Shown: positions 1 to 5,308 of the stretch, in pieces
Layout of the letters: each line of letters opens with the position of its first letter
Position numbering within the stretch: the first letter of the stretch is position 1
Translations under genes and position numbers: made by a program
Notes under the pieces: generated by a model
Told to the model about the DNA's origin: nothing
Database searches by the model: none
The model's input: only the letters and a program-made list of their open reading frames with translations
NCBI GenBank assembly: GCA_965368115.1
Contig: CBDULQ010000183.1
Coordinates: forward strand, 1-7,527
From: CBDULQ01 sp965368115
GTDB lineage: Bacteria; Pseudomonadota; Gammaproteobacteria; SZUA-229
DNA length: 7,527 nucleotides
Direction: 5' to 3'

Positions 1-278
1 TCATTGACCACACGGGGCTGGCCACGCTGCAGGATCTCCATCAGGGATTCCGACTCACTGAGCTTGTACTGGTAGTTGGTCAGCGGACTGCGATCCTCGC
101 TACTCCAGGCGAAGGTCTTCAGCAAATCCAGCTGGGCGTCGTAAACAGTGATGGCAATACGATCGATGAAATCATAGCGTTCGCGCAGGGTATCGTGCAA
201 AAAACGCAGCTTTTCCGATAACGAGGCTTTGCTTTGCAAGGCTTTGAGGGAATCCTCGTGAGCGAAACTGACGGTCAT
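1..278 (-). CDS. GAF-like sensor/signalling protein, N-terminal part (3' end cut by window edge)
   Basis: The frame opens at ATG 276-278 and stays open to base 1, so only the first 92 residues are visible. A purine-rich GGAGAG Shine-Dalgarno (plus-strand ctctctcc, 287-294) lies about 8-12 nt upstream and supports this start. Residues 1-32 look like an amphipathic helix. From about residue 38 the pattern (IDRIAITVYD, then LDLLKTFAWSS, then SESESLMEILQRGQPRVV) resembles the start of a GAF domain: a strand with an aspartate, a second strand, and a helix ending in a 'G.P.VV' turn. GAF domains bind small ligands or take part in signalling and are usually followed by an output domain (cyclase, kinase, HD-GYP or HTH). 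Here that part lies outside the window, so the output cannot be given. There are no membrane segments in the visible part, so it is probably cytoplasmic. It is divergent from srkA with 122 nt between the starts. The GAF call rests on pattern recognition by eye. Confidence 0.7.
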   Translation of the reverse strand, partial: MTVSFAHEDSLKALQSKASLSEKLRFLHDTLRERYDFIDRIAITVYDAQLDLLKTFAWSSEDRSPLTNYQYKLSESESLMEILQRGQPRVVN

Positions 279-400
279 ATAGAATGCTCTCTCCAGATGT
301 TACTCCCAGAGTATAGTGGAGCCTGCAATAATGGGCGTCCCATCCCGACGAGACGCATCTATCCATTGATTCCCGACACACTTGTCAGCACAATGCCCGC
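279..400. promoter_or_regulatory. Divergent intergenic region between the GAF-like gene and srkA
   Basis: These 122 nt separate two divergent starts and must carry promoters for both unless srkA is expressed otherwise. TATACT on the minus strand (plus 310-315) is a five-of-six match to a -10 hexamer for the GAF-like gene, but no good -35 sits 16-18 nt upstream. No convincing -35/-10 pair was found for srkA. The location is certain; the exact promoters are not. Confidence 0.35.
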
Positions 401-1405
401 ATGTCAGATACCCCCACCAGCCTGGATCAGCATAACCGCGATTTCGCTCTGCTCGATCCGGATACCATCGTATCGGCCGTCGAGGCCCGCGGCCTGAACT
501 GCGACCTGCGCATTTTTCCGCTCAACAGTTATGAAAACCGGGTCTACCAGATTGGCCTGGACGATGCGCCACCGGTGATCGGCAAGTTTTACCGACCCGG
601 CCGCTGGAGCGACGCACAGATCATCGAAGAGCATCAGTTCACCCGTGCGCTGGCGGAACTGGAAATCCCGGTGGTCGCCCCGCTCTGCTTCGATGCAGGC
701 AGCCTGCTCGAATACCGGCAGTTTCGCTATGCCCTTTATCCGCGCCAGGGCGGCCATATCCCGGAACTCGAACAGGCCGACGACCTGCGCTGGGTCGGTC
801 GATTCCTTGGCCGTATCCATGCCCTGGGGGCGGCCAGCCGGTTCCAGTATCGACCGGACATCGACCTGGACAGCTATCTGATCCAGCCCAGTCGCTACCT
901 GCTCGACAATGCCCTGATTCCGGATTACCTGCAGGCAGCCTACCAGAGCCTGATCGAAGACCTGGTCCCGCTGCTACAACAGCGTTTCGACCTGCAGGGC
1001 ATTCGCTACATCCGCCTGCACGGCGACTGTCACCGCAGTAACCTGCTGTGGACCGAGCAGGGGCCCCACTTCGTGGATTTCGACGACTGCCGCAACGGCC
1101 CGGCGATTCAGGATCTGTGGATGCTGCTCGCCGGCAACGCCGACGAACAACGCCAGCAGCTGGATCGACTACTCGACGGCTATTACGAGTTCTGCGACTT
1201 CAACCCGGCGGAAACCCGCCTCATCGAGCCGCTGCGCACGCTGCGCATCACCCACTACACCGGCTGGCTGGCACAGCGCTGGAGCGATCCCAGCTTCCCG
1301 ATGAATTTCCCCTGGTTCAACACCGCCGGTTACTGGGAACAACACATCCTCGAGTTGCGCGAGCAGTACGCCCTGCTGCAGGACAGCGAAACATTTTCAG
1401 TGTGA
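401..1405 (+). CDS. srkA: Stress response kinase A (SrkA/YihE family)
   Basis: This 334-residue protein is close in length to E. coli SrkA (328) and collinear with it from about residue 17 on. SrkA is a cytoplasmic Ser/Thr protein kinase with an aminoglycoside-phosphotransferase (choline kinase-like) fold, linked to survival under envelope and oxidative stress. Visible motifs in order: LNSYENRVYQ at 41-50; the ATP-lysine segment GKFYRPGRWS with K62; EEHQF at 76-80; the catalytic loop HGDCHRSNLLW with D209 and N214; the metal-binding VDFDD with D226; then NGPAIQDLWMLL at 232-243 and a WSDPSFPMNFPW block near 294-305. All kinase residues are intact. The ATG gives an N-terminus comparable to E. 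coli, but there is no good Shine-Dalgarno before it, so translation may be weak or the transcript nearly leaderless. In Enterobacteria srkA is followed by dsbA; here it is followed by a Fur-box-controlled small gene. Confidence 0.95.
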   Translation: MSDTPTSLDQHNRDFALLDPDTIVSAVEARGLNCDLRIFPLNSYENRVYQIGLDDAPPVIGKFYRPGRWSDAQIIEEHQFTRALAELEIPVVAPLCFDAGSLLEYRQFRYALYPRQGGHIPELEQADDLRWVGRFLGRIHALGAASRFQYRPDIDLDSYLIQPSRYLLDNALIPDYLQAAYQSLIEDLVPLLQQRFDLQGIRYIRLHGDCHRSNLLWTEQGPHFVDFDDCRNGPAIQDLWMLLAGNADEQRQQLDRLLDGYYEFCDFNPAETRLIEPLRTLRITHYTGWLAQRWSDPSFPMNFPWFNTAGYWEQHILELREQYALLQDSETFSV

Positions 1406-1409
1406 CCTC

Positions 1410-1438
1410 TTTATTTTGTTAATGAGAATCATTATCAT
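1410..1438 (+). promoter_or_regulatory. Candidate sigma-70 promoter of the 64-residue gene
   Basis: TTTATT (1410-1415) and TATCAT (1433-1438, five of six to TATAAT) are separated by 17 nt. The start of transcription would be near 1445, giving a leader of about 20 nt that contains the ribosome binding site. The -35 hexamer matches only three of six, which is acceptable for a regulated promoter. The Fur box lies across the spacer and the -10, the usual arrangement for iron repression. Confidence 0.45.
1418..1436 (+). promoter_or_regulatory. Fur box (iron-responsive operator)
   Basis: GTTAATGAGAATCATTATC matches the classical 19-bp Fur consensus GATAATGATAATCATTATC at 17 of 19 positions. The mismatches are at positions 2 and 9. 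The 7-1-7 core at 1423-1437 departs from TGATAAT-N-ATTATCA at one base only. The site begins 13 nt after the srkA stop and ends 28 nt before the ATG of the 64-residue gene. From the known mode of Fur action, Fe2+-Fur binding here would block the overlapping promoter, so the downstream gene should be expressed under iron limitation. Confidence 0.85.
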
Positions 1439-1464
1439 TAGAAAAACACTCAGGGAGAACACTG

Positions 1465-1659
1465 ATGACCATCCTGATCGATGCCCGCCTGGAACAGGCC
1501 GAACCCGTCATATATCTACGTAATCTCGATGGCCGGGTGATGATGTACTGGAAAGGCCATACCGTGCGCCAGTGGCTGGAGAACGGCGATATCAGCCCCC
1601 AGGACCTGCTGCGCAGCGACTACAACTGGCAGGATCTGCTGGCCGCCACGCGAGGCTGA
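1465..1659 (+). CDS. Unrecognised 64-residue protein, probably Fur-regulated
   Basis: I do not recognise the family. It is small, soluble, slightly acidic and has no signal peptide, membrane segment, cysteine or CxxC motif. An N-terminal strand-like stretch (MTILIDARLE, then PVIYLRN) is followed by a short turn (LDGR), a WKGHTVRQWLENGDI segment and a helical C-terminus ending DLLRSDYNWQDLLAATRG; three tryptophans (W29, W37, W55) stand out. The start is well supported: AGGGAGA at 1452-1458 lies 6 nt before the ATG. The Fur box and overlapping promoter directly upstream imply induction when iron is scarce. It does not resemble HemP/HmuP, Bfd or FeoA/FeoC, the common small iron-related proteins. 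Its codon use is like its neighbours, and it could be an adaptor or regulator. No other iron gene lies beside it. Confidence 0.8.
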   Translation: MTILIDARLEQAEPVIYLRNLDGRVMMYWKGHTVRQWLENGDISPQDLLRSDYNWQDLLAATRG

Positions 1660-1680
1660 GCGGCATCCGGCCCGGTACAC

Positions 1681-1709
1681 TCGACAAATTCCAGACTGGA
1701 CCTTACAAA
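1681..1709 (+). promoter_or_regulatory. Weak candidate promoter for the exported BamE-like protein
   Basis: TCGACA (1681-1686, five of six to TTGACA) and TACAAA (1704-1709, four of six) have a 17-nt spacer. This would give a leader of about 60 nt before the gene at 1777. The 1660-1776 spacer becomes AT-rich towards its right end but shows no clear terminator for the 64-residue gene, so read-through from the Fur-regulated promoter is equally possible. Confidence 0.3.
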
Positions 1710-1776
1710 GCTGCCATAAACATCTGTATTTTTTGGGAAATACCGCTAGAATTAAAACAGTTTTCAAAAATGGCCA

Positions 1777-2193
1777 ATGCCCATGGATAAAAAATACATC
1801 GCCCGCCTGTTCACCGGCCTGCTGCTGATTGCACCGCTCACCCTGATGGCCGAGCGCCCGGCCGCTGAAGCCGAAGCCGTCGATACCGTGCCGGCCAGCC
1901 CGGAGAACATGGACTTCGCACCTGCGGACACTAGCGACAATCCCTACATGAGCAACGAAACCCGGACCTCCGGCGATGTACTCGACATGGACAGTGGCGA
2001 AGTGATCGCCGAGCCGGTACGCCAGCTCGACTTCCCGCGTCGCGGCATGAGCGAAAGCAAGGTGCAGAACGAACTGGGCCGCCCCATCGAAATCGTACCG
2101 CCGGTGGGCAATCCGCCGATTACCCGCTGGGTCTATGACGACCGGGTGGTTTACTTCGAATATGCCTCGGTCATCCATGTGGTGGCCAAATAA
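1777..2193 (+). CDS. Exported small protein with BamE/SmpA-like C-terminal motif
   Basis: This is a 138-residue protein. Residues 4-25 form a Sec-type signal peptide: KK, a hydrophobic core (LFTGLLLIAPLTL), and likely cleavage after the MA at 24-25. There is no lipobox cysteine, so it is probably a soluble periplasmic protein rather than a lipoprotein. Residues 26-80 are acidic, Pro/Ala-rich and probably disordered. Residues 88-136 carry the pattern RRGMSESKVQNELGRP, W118-VYDD and VYFEYASVIHVV. This resembles the short helix-hairpin-strand unit of SmpA/OmlA (BamE)-like domains ('GMs..eV...LG.P....p....W.Y....vyFe...V'). The specific function is unknown. Two starts are possible: ATG 1777 and ATG 1783, the latter giving the more typical MDKKYI N-terminus. 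Neither has a good Shine-Dalgarno. The similarity is recognised by eye, so the domain call is moderate while the gene itself is secure. Confidence 0.75.
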   Translation: MPMDKKYIARLFTGLLLIAPLTLMAERPAAEAEAVDTVPASPENMDFAPADTSDNPYMSNETRTSGDVLDMDSGEVIAEPVRQLDFPRRGMSESKVQNELGRPIEIVPPVGNPPITRWVYDDRVVYFEYASVIHVVAK

Positions 2194-2232
2194 CGCCGCC
2201 ACCGGTATGCCCTGCGGTAACATGCGTGCCGC

Positions 2233-3144
2233 ATGACGACCAGTCTCAGCAATATCCTCACCCTGCCCTCGCCACTGAGCCGACTCCAGCACCCGCTACT
2301 CGAGTCCCACGACCTGCACCTCAGCATCAAACGCGATGACCTGATTCATCCCCATCTGCAGGGCAACAAATGGCGCAAGCTCAAATACAATCTTCAGGCC
2401 GCCCGTGCCGCCGGACACCGGACCCTGCTCACCTTCGGCGGAGCCTGGTCCAACCACATCCATGCCACGGCGGCAGCCGGTCATTATTTCGGCCTGCGTA
2501 GCATCGGCATCATTCGCGGCGAACGTCCGCCACAACTCAGTCCGACACTGGCCGACGCGCAACGCTGGGGTATGCAACTGCACTTTATCGACCGCCAGAG
2601 CTATCGGGAAAAACACCGCGACGAATTCATTGCTTCACTACACGCCCGGTTCGGCGAGTTTTACCTGATTCCCGAAGGTGGCAGCAACCTGGCCGGCATT
2701 CGCGGCTGTGGGGAAATCGTCGACGAGCTGGAGGATGATTATGATGTCATCTGTGTCGATTGCGGTACCGGCGCAACCCTCGCCGGTATCATCAACGGTC
2801 TCAGGGGCTCCGGCCAGGTGCTCGGTTTTGCAGTACTCAAGGGCGCGGATTTTATCAGGCGGGATGTCGAGCAATACTTACAGCAACTGGGTACTCCGAC
2901 CCTCGACAACTGGCACATCAATCTGGATTATCACTTCGGCGGTTATGCCAGAACCCGACCGGAACTGATGCACTTCATACAGCAGTTCAAACAACAACAC
3001 GACATACAACTGGAACCGGTATACAGCGCAAAAATGTTTTACGGCATATTCGATCTGATAGAGCGGGATTATTTTGCTCGCGGCAGCCGCATACTGGCGT
3101 TGCACTCGGGCGGCTTACAGGGCTTGCGCGGTTTCCAGTTATAA
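2233..3144 (+). CDS. PLP-dependent enzyme, ACC deaminase / D-cysteine desulfhydrase family
   Basis: This 303-residue, fold-type II PLP enzyme belongs to the family in which ACC deaminase yields 2-oxobutanoate and ammonia and D-cysteine desulfhydrase yields pyruvate, H2S and ammonia. Landmarks: KRDDLIHPHLQGNKWRKLKY at 33-52, with K46 as the expected Schiff-base lysine (family motif GNKxRK); GGAWSNH at 69-75, whose S73-N74 correspond to the family's catalytic serine and asparagine; PEGGSN at 147-152; a phosphate-binding loop CGTGAT at 177-182; EPVYSAKMFYG at 261-271; and HSGG at 291-294, where many members have HTGG. It is a little shorter than canonical ACC deaminase (about 338) and fits the common gammaproteobacterial subgroup whose real substrate is untested. 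D-cysteine desulfhydration or another amino-acid elimination seems more likely than ACC breakdown. It starts 39 nt after the preceding stop, so co-transcription is plausible. No strong ribosome binding site is visible. Confidence 0.88.
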   Translation: MTTSLSNILTLPSPLSRLQHPLLESHDLHLSIKRDDLIHPHLQGNKWRKLKYNLQAARAAGHRTLLTFGGAWSNHIHATAAAGHYFGLRSIGIIRGERPPQLSPTLADAQRWGMQLHFIDRQSYREKHRDEFIASLHARFGEFYLIPEGGSNLAGIRGCGEIVDELEDDYDVICVDCGTGATLAGIINGLRGSGQVLGFAVLKGADFIRRDVEQYLQQLGTPTLDNWHINLDYHFGGYARTRPELMHFIQQFKQQHDIQLEPVYSAKMFYGIFDLIERDYFARGSRILALHSGGLQGLRGFQL

Positions 3145-3169
3145 GCGCCGGTCACGCATTAAAGCAGGT

Positions 3170-3514
3170 TCAGGATTCAAGTTCGCTGGGCGGGCGGAAA
3201 GGAATGACATTGTCGCGCGCTACGGCCACATCGGCAGCCGGCTGATCCACTTCGGGATAACGAAAATTCAGGGCGTCGCGCAGTTCATTAAACGAGTCCA
3301 TCATCATTTCAGATAACTTGATACAGCGTTGCATGGAGTTACTACTCAAGCGGGACTGCATGTCGATGCGGAACAACAGGCCTGCCAGGCGACGCCGAAA
3401 CCGTTCCGGCGCATTGTCGATCAATTCCTGACAGCAACGCTGACGTAATTGCTCAAGCTCATCGGGATTGGTTTCGGCAAGATATTTAAGGCTTTCAAAA
3501 TCCGGCAATTCCAT
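3170..3514 (-). CDS. DUF3135 family protein
   Basis: This is a 114-residue, cytoplasmic, mostly helical protein. The N-terminus (ELPDFESLKYLAETNPDELE, then RQRCCQELI, then APERFRRRLAGLLFRIDMQ) and the central CIKLSEMMMDSFNELRDAL match the DUF3135 pattern as I recall it: an acidic 'F..L..LA..dP...e.lR' helix followed by 'RRL.glqfriD' and 'cI.lS.mM..SF..L'. The family has no established function. The C-terminal tail (residues 88-114, VDQPAADVAVARDNVIPFRP) is probably disordered. The gene stands alone on the minus strand and converges with the PLP enzyme gene, 25 nt apart. A GGAG lies about 12 nt upstream of the ATG, which is rather distant. Confidence 0.85.
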   Translation of the reverse strand: MELPDFESLKYLAETNPDELEQLRQRCCQELIDNAPERFRRRLAGLLFRIDMQSRLSSNSMQRCIKLSEMMMDSFNELRDALNFRYPEVDQPAADVAVARDNVIPFRPPSELES

Positions 3515-3549
3515 CGGTTCATCACACTCCGCACAACATGTTCCGAATC

Positions 3550-3578
3550 AATTTATCATTCGCTAATAAATGGCGCAA
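3550..3578 (-). promoter_or_regulatory. Candidate promoter of the DUF3135 gene
   Basis: On the minus strand TTGCGC (3578-3573) and TAAATT (3555-3550) are 17 nt apart. The transcript would start near 3543, about 29 nt before the DUF3135 ATG. The hexamers match only three and four of six, so this is a weak call, but the spacing and position fit well. The surrounding 3515-3657 spacer is AT-rich and shows no other gene. Confidence 0.35.
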
Positions 3579-3657
3579 TACGATTATGATGGACGGCAAT
3601 TGCAGGTAAAAATTCAAACACTTAGATGATTTAGTTAATATTTTCTGTTAACAAGAA

Positions 3658-3687
3658 AAGAAAAAGACGGTAATCCGTCTTTTTCTT
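3658..3687 (-). terminator. Intrinsic terminator of the fecR-like gene
   Basis: A perfect 13-bp inverted repeat (3658-3670 against 3675-3687) with a 4-nt loop forms a hairpin. Read on the minus strand, its core is AAGACGG-ATTA-CCGTCTT and it is followed by a U-rich run (TTTTTCTTTTCTT). It lies 28 nt after the stop of the FecR-domain gene, which is transcribed towards it. The plus strand also ends in a T-run, so it may work in both directions, but no plus-strand gene approaches it closely. Confidence 0.88.
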
Positions 3688-3714
3688 AAATCAATGCGTA
3701 CCGGCTATGAACGA

Positions 3715-4500
3715 CTATTCGGTGGTTTCCTCATCGAGCTCACGATAAGCACGTATATAGTCACCGGCGAATGATTCAAAGTTGTTGAATTCGTTTTTCA
3801 ACTCATCATCCAGTGCCGCTTCGTCGACTCGGTTACCGTCAAAGCGAATCACCCGATCCGGTTGCAGGTCGAAGCTTTTCTTGTATTCGACGAATTCGCG
3901 ATTCATATTGTCCTTGTAGTCCTGAAACGCTTTTTGCATCGCTTCACTATCCTGTTGCATCTGCTGCTTGAAAGACTGGAAATCATCCGCCTGCTGACGA
4001 CGATGTATTTCGTACGCCTGGCCCGGCGACTCGATATTCAACTTACCTTCCTGCAGAGCTACACCCTGTCCGTCGTCGTTGTCATAAACGATGAAGGTCG
4101 TACCACGAATGCCGATGGTCGAGAACTCGGTCTTGACCTTGCGTTGTTCATGACCATCGCCGAACACCTTACGGAACACATAAAAGACCTTACCACTCAA
4201 CTGCGATAACCAGCCCGACTGTTCGACACGCAGACTACTTTTTTCGTCCAGTACCGACATGGCACCGTCATCAAACTGGATAACCGCCTTACTGCCTTCT
4301 CGGGTGACCACGGTATCCATCTGATTAACCAGGTACTGGGTTTTTTCCGGTTTGCGGGTTTCGCCTTTTTCGTTCATGACGACCACATCGCCTTCACTTT
4401 TGACGATACGGGCACGGAAATCATCGGCCAGCGCGGTTGCGGAATACAGAAGCAGTAACAGCAGGGACACGGAACAGTTCGCGGTTTTTATTTTATTCAT
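3715..4500 (-). CDS. Secreted FecR-domain protein
   Basis: This is a 261-residue protein. Residues 1-25 are a Sec signal peptide with a leucine run (SLLLLLLYS) and probable cleavage after ATALA, leaving DDFRARIV. A FecR domain follows at about 35-140: MDTVVTREGSKAVIQFDDGA, then LDEKSSLRVE, then the signature STIGIRGTTFIV at 127-138 and VALQEGKLNI at 147-156. Residues 160-215 are charged and helical, possibly coiled coil, and the tail is acidic. Classical FecR is a membrane-spanning regulator with a cytoplasmic N-terminus that acts on FecI. This protein lacks that N-terminus and any later membrane segment, so it is probably a free periplasmic protein using the FecR fold for another role. The start is supported by TGAGG (plus 4506-4510) 5 nt upstream. 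It lies 97 nt after the probable anti-sigma gene, has its own promoter candidate, and ends before a strong terminator. Confidence 0.88.
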   Translation of the reverse strand: MNKIKTANCSVSLLLLLLYSATALADDFRARIVKSEGDVVVMNEKGETRKPEKTQYLVNQMDTVVTREGSKAVIQFDDGAMSVLDEKSSLRVEQSGWLSQLSGKVFYVFRKVFGDGHEQRKVKTEFSTIGIRGTTFIVYDNDDGQGVALQEGKLNIESPGQAYEIHRRQQADDFQSFKQQMQQDSEAMQKAFQDYKDNMNREFVEYKKSFDLQPDRVIRFDGNRVDEAALDDELKNEFNNFESFAGDYIRAYRELDEETTE

Positions 4501-4509
4501 ATGAGCCTC

Positions 4510-4528
4510 ATGCCGGGTGATGCCGGGT
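4510..4528 (-). repeat. Two tandem copies of a 9-bp unit in the fecR-like leader
   Basis: ATGCCGGGT occurs at 4510-4518 and again at 4520-4528 with a period of 10 bp, just upstream of the ribosome binding site of the FecR-domain gene. One helical turn between copies would fit side-by-side protein binding, but two copies are too few to conclude that. Confidence 0.5.
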
Positions 4529-4572
4529 TAACAATCTACTAATCATAGTTGATGAGTGGTCACCGGGCACCC

Positions 4573-4601
4573 AGTATGTTTGAAAGCGTGATTAATATCA
4601 A
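4573..4601 (-). promoter_or_regulatory. Promoter candidate of the fecR-like gene
   Basis: On the minus strand TTGATA (4601-4596, five of six to TTGACA) and CATACT (4578-4573, four of six to TATAAT) are separated by exactly 17 nt. The -35 overlaps the stop codon of the probable anti-sigma gene (4598-4600). Transcription would start near 4566, giving a leader of about 65 nt. It looks like a housekeeping promoter: I saw no GAAC-type -35 of the kind many ECF sigma factors use. The FecR-domain gene may thus be expressed apart from the operon, as well as by read-through. Confidence 0.6.
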
Positions 4602-5308
4602 TCCGCCGGGGGCGGCAGGTGGCGGTCCGCCCACTGTGCCAGTGCATCGGGTAGCGGGTAACCCGGGTAACGCTGGCGAAACGCCTGTAGTCGCTCGGCC
4701 AGTTGCTCATACTGCTGTTGTTCATACAGGCTTTGTAACACTTCTAGCTGTTGTCGGATGATCGCTTCATCAACCGATGACGACTGTTCTTTTTCGATAC
4801 TTTCTGCAGCACCCGCAGCCTGTTCACGCATCACCCGTGTCGGGGCGGCGGACCTGAATTGCATCATGCTATCGGGCTGCGCTGCACGCGCTTTCTTGCG
4901 CTCCATCGGCTGTGCCGGGGCCGGCGCCGCTGGCGCCATCAACGGCGCGGTATCCATTGCCGGTGCAGTGTCCTCGACAGCAGATGAAGACGAAATCGAT
5001 GCCGGCTCGTCGTCCATCGACATCTGTTCTTCGACGGCACTCGGTTGCGACTGTCTTTCCGGCTGTAAAGCCTGTTCGTCGAAGACCATGGTCATCACCA
5101 GGCTGACGCTGATCATCACTACCGCCGCTGCCGACAACGGCATGTACCAGCGTGGCCGGGTCGACCCGCCCGGTTTCCGCCGACTTGCCTTGCGGGCAGC
5201 CGCCAGTATCGCCTGGTCGACTTCCGGCGACGGCTGGTGTTGCGGCAGCTCACGATACAGTTCGCCGAGCTGTCGATCATCCGGTTGTTTGTGATCGTCA
5301 GTGCTCAT
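4598..5308 (-). CDS. Single-pass membrane protein, probable anti-sigma factor of the adjacent sigma gene
   Basis: This is a 236-residue protein. Residues 1-52 are hydrophilic and probably cytoplasmic, with a helical stretch LGELYRELPQHQPSPEVDQAI and a basic KASRRK/RPRW segment before the membrane. One transmembrane helix spans about 54-76 (MPLSAAAVVMISVSLVMTMV). A Pro/Ala/Ser/Met-rich flexible region follows to about 165. The C-terminus (170-225) is helical: VDEAIIRQQLEVLQSLYEQQ, then YEQLAERLQAFRQRYPGYPL. This N-in, single-helix, periplasmic-sensor layout and the direct position after an ECF sigma gene are typical of anti-sigma factors. No zinc-binding HxxxCxxC motif is seen, so it is not a ZAS-type protein. 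The ATG overlaps the sigma gene by 11 nt with no strong Shine-Dalgarno, suggesting translational coupling and matched amounts of the pair. The function is inferred mainly from context. Confidence 0.75.
   Translation of the reverse strand: MSTDDHKQPDDRQLGELYRELPQHQPSPEVDQAILAAARKASRRKPGGSTRPRWYMPLSAAAVVMISVSLVMTMVFDEQALQPERQSQPSAVEEQMSMDDEPASISSSSAVEDTAPAMDTAPLMAPAAPAPAQPMERKKARAAQPDSMMQFRSAAPTRVMREQAAGAAESIEKEQSSSVDEAIIRQQLEVLQSLYEQQQYEQLAERLQAFRQRYPGYPLPDALAQWADRHLPPPAD

Noticed and set aside
1465..1659. 64-residue gene as hemin uptake protein HemP
   Set aside because: It lacks the C-terminal HemP pattern (Y.LR.T..GKLILTK) and the usual hemin-receptor neighbour.
1516..2292. Long antisense open frame (258 codons) on the minus strand
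   Set aside because: It lies across three plus-strand genes with clear signals (ribosome binding site, signal peptide, PLP-enzyme motifs), and its translation shows no domain pattern; it is a by-product of GC-rich codon use.
1410..4500. Fur box and FecR-domain gene forming one iron-uptake system
   Set aside because: They are about 2.3 kb apart, on opposite strands, with unrelated genes between; no TonB receptor or transporter is present and the FecR protein is not of FecI-regulator layout.
4558..4571. Imperfect dyad next to the fecR-like -10
   Set aside because: Only 10 of 14 positions are symmetric, too weak to call an operator.
4758..5294. Open frame of 178 codons on the plus strand opposite the anti-sigma candidate
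   Set aside because: It is Ala/Ser/Cys-rich, as expected from the complement of the Pro/Ala linker; the minus-strand frame has a membrane helix and couples to the sigma gene.
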